Below are positions 1-4,888 of a DNA stretch of 5,657 nt, piece by piece. Positions within the stretch are counted from its first letter, which is position 1. Each line of letters opens with the position of its first letter. A model generated the notes under the pieces. That model saw only the letters and a list, made by a program, of their open reading frames with translations, searched no databases and was not told the origin of the DNA. Position numbers and translations under genes: made by a program. Source of the stretch: CAJAQL01 sp964442965 (GTDB lineage Bacteria > Patescibacteriota > Minisyncoccia > UBA6257 > 2-01-FULL-56-20); contig CAYUBE010000034.1 of assembly GCA_964442965.1 (NCBI GenBank), forward strand, positions 1 to 5,657. The letters are read 5' to 3'.

Positions 1-58
1 GTAGCCCGTAGGCGTCAGATTTACAGTCTGATGCGATTGACCGCTCCGCCACCTGTGC
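1..58 (-). tRNA. tRNA-Tyr (anticodon GTA), 5' part only, cut by the window edge
   Basis: Read on the minus strand this segment starts with GCACAGG (5' acceptor strand), then TG, a D arm with GCG/CGC stem, and an anticodon arm TCAGA-CTGTAAA-TCTGA. The stem is perfect and the loop carries GTA, so the tRNA reads UAY (Tyr). The following CGCCTACGGGC is the start of the long variable arm expected for bacterial class II tRNA-Tyr. The T arm and 3' acceptor strand (expected to include CCTGTGC) lie outside the window, so completeness cannot be shown. A TATAAT box lies 15 nt upstream. A decayed duplicate of this same 5' part lies about 240 bp upstream on the same strand. Confidence 0.93.
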
Positions 59-73
59 AAAACTTCACTGACT

Positions 74-79
74 ATTATA
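74..79 (-). promoter_or_regulatory. Probable -10 box of the tRNA-Tyr promoter
   Basis: The minus strand reads TATAAT, a perfect -10 hexamer, placed so that transcription would begin about 9 nt before the tRNA 5' end. No convincing -35 hexamer is seen 16-18 bp upstream, where the sequence is A/T-rich. The box overlaps the TAA stop codon of the GIY-YIG remnant, so the tRNA promoter is embedded in the end of that pseudogene. Confidence 0.6.
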
Positions 80-232
80 GCTTACCTAGCAATTTTTTAA
101 AGGCATTACCGCCTTTATATGATTTTATTTCTAACTCCCTATACATCGCCTCCCCACGCGTGTTGAACCCTTCGGTGTAAATAATTTTGTAAGGAACCTT
201 GATTTGCTTTGTAAAATATAAACGAAATACAT
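75..232 (-). pseudogene. GIY-YIG nuclease family remnant with internal deletion and frameshift
   Basis: Two pieces of a small stand-alone GIY-YIG (UPF0213/UvrC-like) nuclease are read in two frames on the minus strand. The N-terminal piece starts at ATG 232 and reads MYFVYILQSK, the usual first strand with the GIY-like motif (VYI). From about position 197 another frame reads VPYKIIYTEGFNTRGEAMYR and continues through EIKSYKGGNAFKKLLGKL to the TAA at 77-75, which is the typical C-terminal half of the family. About 25-35 codons that normally join them are absent, including the YIG motif and the catalytic Arg/His-Asn region. The gene is therefore broken and should have no nuclease activity. The deletion may have occurred between short repeats, since the junction (LQSK / TKQIK) carries an ACAAAGCAAA-like sequence that both edges could have shared. 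It lies between the tRNA-Tyr and its decayed copy. Family assignment is by recall of the motif pattern. Confidence 0.8.
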
Positions 233-254
233 TTCTATGCGTAGTCCGTAGGCG

Positions 255-271
255 TCTCGCCTCCGGCGGGA
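255..271. repeat. Small GC-rich palindrome replacing the anticodon arm of the tRNA copy
   Basis: The plus strand reads TCTCGCC-TCC-GGCGGGA, a hairpin of 7-nt arms with one mismatch and a 3-nt loop. It occupies exactly the 17 nt that form the anticodon stem-loop in the intact tRNA. It belongs to the same family as the unit at 281-296. The two units also pair with each other: GGCGGGAT (265-272) and ATCCCGCC (280-287) form a perfect 8-bp stem around a 7-nt loop. Confidence 0.75.
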
Positions 272-280
272 TGCGATTGA

Positions 281-296
281 TCCCGCCGTGGCGGGA
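281..296. repeat. Small GC-rich palindrome inserted in the D arm of the tRNA copy
   Basis: The plus strand reads TCCCGCC-GT-GGCGGGA, a perfect 7-bp dyad with a 2-nt centre. It replaces 8 nt of the D arm (CGGAGCGG on the minus strand of the intact tRNA), while the flanking 10-nt blocks stay identical to the tRNA. Together with the unit at 255-271 it suggests a small palindromic repeat family in this genome. Confidence 0.75.
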
Positions 297-355
297 CCAC
301 CTGTGCAAATAACGTTATCTATCGTAACCCAAGATAGGTAGGGTGTAAAGAAATC

Positions 356-383
356 GAGATTCCTCGCAAAAGCTCGGAATGAC
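356..383. repeat. REP-like hairpin immediately downstream of metG
   Basis: On the minus strand the unit reads GTCATTCCGAGC, TTTT, GCGAGGAATCTC. The stem has a tandem G-A/A-G mismatch in its middle and a TTTT loop. Its ends match the unit at 4889-4914 (GTCATTCCGA...GGAATC), so it is a third member of the same dispersed repeat family. It begins about 10 nt after the metG stop codon and is followed on the minus strand by a weak T-rich stretch (GATTTCTTT). It may therefore also serve as the transcript end of the metG operon, but it is not a classical terminator. Confidence 0.6.
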
Positions 384-393
384 TGTGGGAAAC

Positions 394-1830
394 TCAAGAA
401 ATGCGCGGGAAGAGCGGGTCGATGCGCCTGGCGCGCAGGGTATCCCCCTCCCACTGGATCGAGGCTGTTATTTTCCGGGAGGATTCAGGCAAATACGGCA
501 GGAGAACCATGGCAATACTGTCGAGCAGCGATACAAGGTTAAACAGTTTTTTCCGGCGCTCAGCATCATCTTTGATCGCCCACACGGCTTCGTTGTTCAA
601 ATATTTGTCGCCAAATGCGATAGCGGCCCAAACCGCCGCAAGCGCCTCGTGAAACCGATAATCTTTCGTTTTCGTGAAAACGATCTGCCGCATTTTCTGG
701 ATTTCCAGCTCGAATGCCGAATCAAGCTTGCCGGATTTCAATTCCTCTTTTTCGGCAAGCGCCAGGATACGTGCGGCGAAATTACCGAGTCCGTTCGCAA
801 GATCGCTGTTGTAACGATCTTTGAGCTTCGTCTCCGAAAAATCACCGTCCTCGCCGAACGGGATCTCGTGCAGGAGAAAATATCGTAATGCGTCGATGCC
901 ATAGCGATCCGCCATGTCGAGCGGATCAATGACGTTACCAAGTGATTTCGATATTTTCACGCCGTCGATCGTGAAGAATCCGTGAACGACAACCTGACCC
1001 GGCAAGGGCAACCCCGCCGACATAAGCATGGCCGGCCAGATGATTGCGTGAAAACGCGCGATTTCTTTTGCCATCATGTGAATATCCGCCGGATGCTGTT
1101 CCCAGCCCTCGATGCCACCCATGACCGTTATGTAGTTTACTAAGGCGTCCGCCCAGACGTAAATCACCTGCTCCGGATCGTCCGGCACGGGGATCCCCCA
1201 TGCTTTCTTCGCACGCGAGAAACTGATATCCTCAAGGCCGCGCTCCACAAAACTTTTCACCTCATTGAAACGATTCGCGGGTGCAACAAACTCTTCATGC
1301 GCCGCATAAAAATCGAGAAGCGGCTGTTGGTACTTCGAAAGCGCAAAATAGTAGTTCTCCTCAGAAACCCATTCGGGTTTCGTTTTGTGAATTTGGCATA
1401 ATCCATCCGGCGTGAGGTCTTCTTCCTTATAAAACGTTTCACAGGCGGTGCAATAAAAACCTTCATAGTTTCCCCGATAAATATCCCCCGCCGCTTCCAT
1501 GCGCTTCCAGAAATCAGCCACAACCGCAGCGTGGCGTGGCTCCGTTGTGCGAATGAAATCCGTATTTGAAATACCGAGCTTTTCCCAGGTCGATTCCCAG
1601 ATACCGGCCATGCGATCGGTATAGGCATGAATTTCTTCGTTATGTTTTGCCGCCGCATCGACCGTCTTCTGCGCATTCTCATCGACGCCCGTCGAGAAGG
1701 TCACGTCCTCGCCCTGCCCAAAACGCCAACGCGCGAGCACGTCGGCAGCGATGGTAGTATACGCATGGCCGATATGCGGCTTATCGTTGATATAATAAAT
1801 CGGTGTCGTAATGTAAAATTTGTTGTCCAT
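394..1830 (-). CDS. metG: Methionyl-tRNA synthetase
   Basis: This cytoplasmic class I aminoacyl-tRNA synthetase charges tRNA-Met with methionine using ATP. The 478-residue product starts MDNKFYITTPIYYINDKPHI, the standard N-terminus of the family, which supports the ATG at 1830. The HIGH motif is H19-I-G-H22 and the KMSKS loop is KISKS at 292-296. A single zinc knuckle is visible in the connective peptide: C127-x2-C130 and C145-x2-H148. The ARFHAIIWPAML segment (258-269) belongs to the catalytic fold, and the helical anticodon-binding domain begins near DLANGLGNFAARIL (343-356). The protein ends LFPRIS with no C-terminal EMAPII/Arc1p-like tRNA-binding domain, so it is the short form. It is the last gene of the minus-strand cluster, 41 bp after the AI-2E-family gene. 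No Shine-Dalgarno is seen; an AT-rich dyad lies just upstream. Confidence 0.97.
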   Translation of the reverse strand: MDNKFYITTPIYYINDKPHIGHAYTTIAADVLARWRFGQGEDVTFSTGVDENAQKTVDAAAKHNEEIHAYTDRMAGIWESTWEKLGISNTDFIRTTEPRHAAVVADFWKRMEAAGDIYRGNYEGFYCTACETFYKEEDLTPDGLCQIHKTKPEWVSEENYYFALSKYQQPLLDFYAAHEEFVAPANRFNEVKSFVERGLEDISFSRAKKAWGIPVPDDPEQVIYVWADALVNYITVMGGIEGWEQHPADIHMMAKEIARFHAIIWPAMLMSAGLPLPGQVVVHGFFTIDGVKISKSLGNVIDPLDMADRYGIDALRYFLLHEIPFGEDGDFSETKLKDRYNSDLANGLGNFAARILALAEKEELKSGKLDSAFELEIQKMRQIVFTKTKDYRFHEALAAVWAAIAFGDKYLNNEAVWAIKDDAERRKKLFNLVSLLDSIAMVLLPYLPESSRKITASIQWEGDTLRARRIDPLFPRIS

Positions 1831-1841
1831 GGCTTATTTAA

Positions 1842-1865
1842 ATTCATGATTCATAAATCATGAAT
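1842..1865. promoter_or_regulatory. Perfect 10-bp inverted repeat between the AI-2E-family gene and metG
   Basis: The sequence ATTCATGATT-CATA-AATCATGAAT is a perfect dyad with a 4-nt centre. It begins 6 nt after the stop codon of the upstream gene and ends 11 nt before the metG start codon, filling most of the 41-bp gap. On the minus strand it is followed by TTAAATAAG rather than a T run, so a rho-independent terminator is unlikely. It could be an operator, an RNA processing or pausing hairpin, or a structure affecting metG translation. Confidence 0.55.
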
Positions 1866-1871
1866 CTTTTC

Positions 1872-2900
1872 TTATTCGGGAACCGGCAAACCTCTCTTTT
1901 TAACCGACCATTCCTCGACGACTTCCTGGAATACCGCAGCGGCCGGTACGGCGATCACCATGCCGAGAAATCCTCCGACTTCGGCGCCGATAAGAAGCGC
2001 CGTGATCACAATGACCGGATGGAGATCGACCGACCGCTTGCTCAAAAGCGGCACGAGCACATTCGATTCAAATTGCTGGGCAATGACGAAGAAAATCAAG
2101 GTATAAACCGCAAGCTGGGCAGAGGTGCCAAGTGCGGAAACGACGGCGAAGGCGCCCGAGACGATGGGGCCGATGAACGGCACGAGCTCAAACACGGCCG
2201 CGAGGATACCGATGAGGAACGCCCCTTGGACACCGAGAACCGTTAAACCGCCCCACACGATGAGTCCCATGATAATACTGAGAACCAATTGCATGCGGAA
2301 CCAGGCACCGATCTTCCGGCGCGATCTTTCATAGATCCGAAGCGCGGCCGGCTCATAGGCAACCGGTGCGATGATCTTGATGAAACGCTCGACGCCGTCA
2401 CGGCTCAGACATAGATAAAACGAACTTGCGACCACCGAAATGATGAGTCCCAAACTGCCGAGCGCTCCCGAGAAAACACCGAGCGCATCACCTCCCGAAA
2501 AGATCTGGGTTGATATTTTGTTGATAATGGCCGTTGCGGATTGAGACGTCCTCAGGCTCAACAGTAATCCAAGGCCTCCCGTGGCCGTTGCGGTCGATTT
2601 TCCTCCCGTAAGCGCAATGGTATTCAGTTCAACGATCGCAAACGGCACCACTTCATAAAAAATAAATGCAACAAGGAGAATTGCCGCGAGAAAAATCAGC
2701 ACGACGCCCAAACTGCGCGGCACATGAAGATGCCGCTCGATGACATCGACCATTCCTTCAAGGCCTGAGGAAATGACAATCGCTAGGAATAATCCCAGTA
2801 TAATCTGATACCCTAAATAAACCACGACGGCGAAAACCAAAAAAACCGCGATGCGCCACAAGCTCTGCCATGAAATTTCCACGCTGTGCCGTTCTATCAT
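1872..2900 (-). CDS. AI-2E family transporter (PerM/TqsA-like membrane protein)
   Basis: The 342-residue protein has the length and architecture of the AI-2E transporter (PF01594-type) family. Members are multi-pass inner-membrane proteins linked in different bacteria to autoinducer-2 export, ion/proton antiport or unknown transport; the substrate here cannot be told from sequence. Hydrophobic segments lie near 15-44 (probably two), 62-84, 148-166, 203-245, 250-275 and 296-325. Family hallmarks in the C-terminal half are ELVPFIGPIVS (238-248) and QQFESNVLVPLLSKRSVDLH (275-294). Residues 94-115 are rich in G, T and A and lie in the variable soluble stretch between the second and third membrane regions. 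ATG 2900 lies 7 bp after the stop of the M16 peptidase gene, so the two are probably co-transcribed and may be translationally coupled. No Shine-Dalgarno is visible. Confidence 0.9.
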   Translation of the reverse strand: MIERHSVEISWQSLWRIAVFLVFAVVVYLGYQIILGLFLAIVISSGLEGMVDVIERHLHVPRSLGVVLIFLAAILLVAFIFYEVVPFAIVELNTIALTGGKSTATATGGLGLLLSLRTSQSATAIINKISTQIFSGGDALGVFSGALGSLGLIISVVASSFYLCLSRDGVERFIKIIAPVAYEPAALRIYERSRRKIGAWFRMQLVLSIIMGLIVWGGLTVLGVQGAFLIGILAAVFELVPFIGPIVSGAFAVVSALGTSAQLAVYTLIFFVIAQQFESNVLVPLLSKRSVDLHPVIVITALLIGAEVGGFLGMVIAVPAAAVFQEVVEEWSVKKRGLPVPE

Positions 2901-2907
2901 GTGATGA

Positions 2908-4179
2908 TCATAATTTCAAAACCTTTTTAAAAATCGCACCGTCAGAATATGGTCCCACGACCGAAAAATTCAAACCATCGTTTCGAAATACTGCCTGCGC
3001 CACGGCCCGCACTTCAGCGGGCGTCACTGCTTTTATTTTTGCAATGGCCATTTCGGGAGAAATGATTTTCTTGGTCATAATCTCCTGCCCGCCATAAAAG
3101 CTCGCCAACTCGTCGGACGTTTCAAGCCCCAAAACCAAATTGCCGATCATGTGTTCTTTTGCCCGCACGAATTCGGCTTTTGGAACCATGATTTCGCGGA
3201 GCTTCCGGCATTCTTCAAGGATCGCCCGCACGACCATTTCCGTTTTGCCGTGATCAATGCCGGCGGCGATGCCAAAAACGCCGTGATCCAAAAAGAGATC
3301 CGCATCGGCACCCACGTAATAGGCGGCGCCAAGCTCTTCGCGAACCCGCTTGAAGAGGCGCGAACTCATACCACCCCCCAAAATATCGGCCAGTACCTGA
3401 ATGGCATATCGCCGCGGATCAAACAGCGGGAACGCGCGGAACCCGAACGCCACATGGCTCTGTTCTGATTTTTTGAAACGCGTGAAAATTGCCGGAGTCT
3501 TTTGCCGCTCCACGGTTTTTGTTTTTGCCGGAGCCGTAGCGCTTTTCAACCCTCCGAATTCGCTCTCTATTTTTTGCAGAACCGCCCGCTCGTTGAAATT
3601 TCCCGCAATGACGACCAAGGTCCCTGACGGAACGTAGCGCCGCGCGCGATAGTCCAGAAAATCTTCCCTGGTCAGCTTCCGGACGATTTCCTTCTCTCCG
3701 GCAACGCTCCATCCCGCCGGCTGGTCGCCATACATCAAAGCCCCTAGATCCTCCTGGACCTTCGCCTTTGGCATATCGTCATACATATTGATCTCCTCGA
3801 CAATTACGCCCCGTTCCCTCTCGATCTCAGCAGGATTAAAAAGAGGATTCAAATAAAGATCCGAGACAATATCAAGGATGTGCGGCAATTTCCGCGCCTC
3901 CGCTTTTGCCCAATACCCCGTATATTCCTGGCCGGTGAAAGCATTCGACTGCGCGCCGAGCCCGGCGAGCTCTTCGGCAATAGCCCCGGCACGAGGCCTA
4001 CGGGTCGTCCCCTTGAACGTCATATGCTCCAAAAAATGAGAAACGCCGTTCACCAGCTTTCTTTCATATTCGGATCCTGCCTCGACAAGGATCACGACGC
4101 TCGCCGCCAAACTCCCCTTCTGTGGCACCAAGAGCACCCGCAGGCCATTTTTGAGCGTTATTTTTTTAAAAGGTGCCAT
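2908..4179 (-). CDS. M16 family zinc metallopeptidase (insulinase/processing-peptidase-like)
   Basis: The 423-residue protein has the two-domain layout of a half-size M16 peptidase, similar to the mitochondrial processing peptidase beta subunit and bacterial PqqL/YmxG-like proteins. The inverted zinc motif HxxEH is H48-F-L-E51-H52, and the third zinc ligand is E129 in RERGVIVEEI, exactly 76 residues after H52; E122 is the usual second acidic residue. All catalytic residues are therefore present. The C-terminal M16 domain carries the substrate-binding signature GGGMSSRLFKRVREELGAAY (268-287). No signal peptide is evident, so a cytoplasmic role in peptide degradation or processing is likely; the substrate is unknown. 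Active half-size members often pair with a second inactive subunit, but none is seen here. ATG 4179 fits the family start (FKKITLKNGLRVLL). It is the first gene of the cluster, about 43 nt after a predicted start site. Confidence 0.93.
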   Translation of the reverse strand: MAPFKKITLKNGLRVLLVPQKGSLAASVVILVEAGSEYERKLVNGVSHFLEHMTFKGTTRRPRAGAIAEELAGLGAQSNAFTGQEYTGYWAKAEARKLPHILDIVSDLYLNPLFNPAEIERERGVIVEEINMYDDMPKAKVQEDLGALMYGDQPAGWSVAGEKEIVRKLTREDFLDYRARRYVPSGTLVVIAGNFNERAVLQKIESEFGGLKSATAPAKTKTVERQKTPAIFTRFKKSEQSHVAFGFRAFPLFDPRRYAIQVLADILGGGMSSRLFKRVREELGAAYYVGADADLFLDHGVFGIAAGIDHGKTEMVVRAILEECRKLREIMVPKAEFVRAKEHMIGNLVLGLETSDELASFYGGQEIMTKKIISPEMAIAKIKAVTPAEVRAVAQAVFRNDGLNFSVVGPYSDGAIFKKVLKL

Positions 4180-4206
4180 AGCGGGACTTTGAGCGATTTT
4201 TTAGGG

Positions 4207-4230
4207 ATTTACGTTTGGTATAACGTAAAT
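4207..4230. promoter_or_regulatory. 9-bp inverted repeat at the start of the peptidase-metG operon
   Basis: ATTTACGTT-TGGTAT-AACGTAAAT is a perfect 9-bp dyad around a 6-nt centre. It overlaps the downstream end of the predicted -10 box and covers the expected transcription start of the minus-strand operon. An operator for a dimeric regulator or a hairpin at the 5' end of the mRNA would both fit; the sequence alone does not decide between them. Confidence 0.5.
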
Positions 4231-4237
4231 TATAGCA
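4229..4237 (-). promoter_or_regulatory. Extended -10 promoter for the peptidase / AI-2E / metG operon
   Basis: The minus strand reads TGCTATAAT, a perfect TATAAT with an extended -10 TGn element. No good -35 hexamer is seen 17 bp upstream, which is common for extended -10 promoters. Transcription would begin near 4222, giving a leader of about 43 nt before ATG 4179. It lies in the 136-bp gap between the divergent operon and the plus-strand gene at 4316. Confidence 0.6.
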
Positions 4238-4261
4238 TATCGTTTCGCGAAGGGGATCCTG

Positions 4262-4292
4262 CTGACAAGAGAATTCTTTAGAATCTTTTAAT
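4262..4292 (+). promoter_or_regulatory. Weak candidate promoter for the small plus-strand gene
   Basis: CTGACA (4262-4267) and TTTAAT (4287-4292) resemble -35 and -10 hexamers, but the 19-bp spacing is longer than optimal. Two small dyads, ATTCT-TT-AGAAT (4273-4284) and ATGATG-GTTCCGA-CATCAT (4291-4309), lie within and just after it. The second ends 6 nt before the start codon and could form a short hairpin in the leader. Confidence 0.3.
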
Positions 4293-4315
4293 GATGGTTC
4301 CGACATCATGGCAGA

Positions 4316-4732
4316 ATGGAAAATCCCACCAGCGAAGAAAGTTATAAAGAAGCGAAACGAAAAGCGAAAGCATTCTATAAAACAATTGGCCGCGTCTTTT
4401 GTCCGGCACTGAACGATTATGTCGGGTTCGACACGGCCGGATTCCACCACCTTATCTGGAAACAGAAAAAGCCCCGACGCAAAAACGAGCAGATGAAGCG
4501 TTTTACGCTCCTGTCTAATGTTAAAACAATCATCGCATCGTCGGCTACCGTAACGGATCATCACACCACGGTTGCGCATTATGACACCTATCGCCGAGGC
4601 AGTAGAAAAATCGTGGTTTCCCGTGCCGATTTCTGGTCATTCACCGGAGAACGGAACGGAAAAGCTGTAACCGTCATTGTCCGCCAATTCAAGGGTGGAA
4701 CGAAACATTTTTTCAGTATGTTTTCAAAATGA
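4316..4732 (+). CDS. Small basic protein of unknown function, possibly BECR-fold nuclease-like
   Basis: The 138-residue product is rich in Lys and Arg, with no signal peptide or membrane segment. I cannot assign it firmly. Visible blocks are a charged helical N-terminus (about 5-22), FDTAGFHHLIWKQKKPRRKN (38-57), EQMKRFTLL (58-66), SRADFWSFTGERNGK (102-116) and a C-terminal VTVIVRQFKGGTKHFFSMF (118-136). The HHLIWK block followed by a C-terminal R-x-hydrophobic-x-GG-x-KHFFS block recalls small proteins from memory that resemble BECR-fold (barnase/EndoU/colicin/RelE-like) RNases; this is a weak inference. ATG 4316 is the first in-frame start after the in-frame TGA at 4292. It is transcribed away from the metabolic operon and closed by its own terminator, so it is probably monocistronic. 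There is no neighbouring antitoxin-like ORF and no clear Shine-Dalgarno. Confidence 0.72.
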   Translation: MENPTSEESYKEAKRKAKAFYKTIGRVFCPALNDYVGFDTAGFHHLIWKQKKPRRKNEQMKRFTLLSNVKTIIASSATVTDHHTTVAHYDTYRRGSRKIVVSRADFWSFTGERNGKAVTVIVRQFKGGTKHFFSMFSK

Positions 4733-4763
4733 AAAATCGCCCTGTGCACTAGGGTGATTTTTC
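4731..4763 (+). terminator. Rho-independent terminator, possibly bidirectional
   Basis: GAAAAATCGCCCT (4731-4743) and AGGGTGATTTTTC (4751-4763) form a 13-bp stem with a single G-T pair around the loop GTGCACT. The GC-rich core is followed by ATTTTTC, and the A run on the other arm gives a T run on the opposite strand, so it could stop transcription from both sides. It starts inside the stop codon of the 4316-4732 gene. Confidence 0.85.
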
Positions 4764-4822
4764 ATGCCCGCCACCAGCTGCGCCGATCAGGGATCCGAGC
4801 CGCCGTTTCCCCTGCGGGCATG
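4763..4822. repeat. 9-bp inverted repeat enclosing a GC-rich 42-nt segment
   Basis: CATGCCCGC (4763-4771) and GCGGGCATG (4814-4822) are perfect inverted arms. The enclosed 42 nt are clearly GC-richer than the surrounding AT-rich spacer. A 19-codon frame runs from the ATG in the left arm (4764) to the TGA in the right arm (ends 4823), reading MPATSCADQGSEPPFPLRA; it is probably incidental. The whole may be a structured RNA, a small non-autonomous element, or relic coding sequence. Nothing identifies it. Confidence 0.45.
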
Positions 4823-4888
4823 ATTTTATGGTACGTCCGCCGCAGGACATGTCAAACCTTATTTAATAAATTTTTAATGTGGTTTTTT

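Larger units (their letters stand above)
241..306 (-). pseudogene. Decayed tRNA-Tyr 5' copy with palindromes in place of the D and anticodon arms
   Basis: Aligned with the tRNA-Tyr at 58-1, this minus-strand segment shares GCACAGGTGG, TCAATCGCAT and ACGCCTACGGACTAC. That is 34 of 35 aligned positions, the only change being G to A in the variable arm. The two intervening blocks differ completely: 8 nt of the D arm became a 16-nt palindrome (281-296), and the 15-17 nt anticodon stem-loop became a palindrome of equal length (255-271). There is no anticodon, and no T arm follows; instead the GIY-YIG start codon comes 8 nt later. It cannot be a working tRNA. Homology could extend to the left of position 241, but the corresponding part of the intact tRNA is outside the window. 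Confidence 0.85.

Noticed and set aside
75..308. Continuous 77-residue frame running from the tRNA copy into the GIY-YIG C-terminal half
   Set aside because: It starts at a TTG in the tRNA-derived sequence and its first half translates tRNA and palindrome sequence. It stays open only because those pieces contain no stops. The family N-terminus is in another frame, so it is a pseudogene by-product.
379..888. 169-residue open frame on the plus strand
   Set aside because: It lies wholly antisense to metG, whose motifs and length are complete. It has no recognisable domain.
1842..1865. Dyad before metG as a rho-independent terminator
   Set aside because: The stem is AT-rich and is not followed by a T run on the minus strand, and a terminator there would isolate metG without a visible promoter.
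4308..4412. 34-codon frame starting MAEWKIPPAKKVIKK upstream of and overlapping the 4316 gene
   Set aside because: It overlaps the longer frame almost entirely and shows only composition bias (Lys/Arg from A-rich sequence). No ribosome binding site favours it.
4829..4854. TTGACA on the minus strand (4849-4854) as a promoter
   Set aside because: The only -10-like matches are at poor spacing (TACCAT at 16 bp with 4 of 6 matches, TAAAAT at 21 bp), and no minus-strand gene lies downstream before the terminator.
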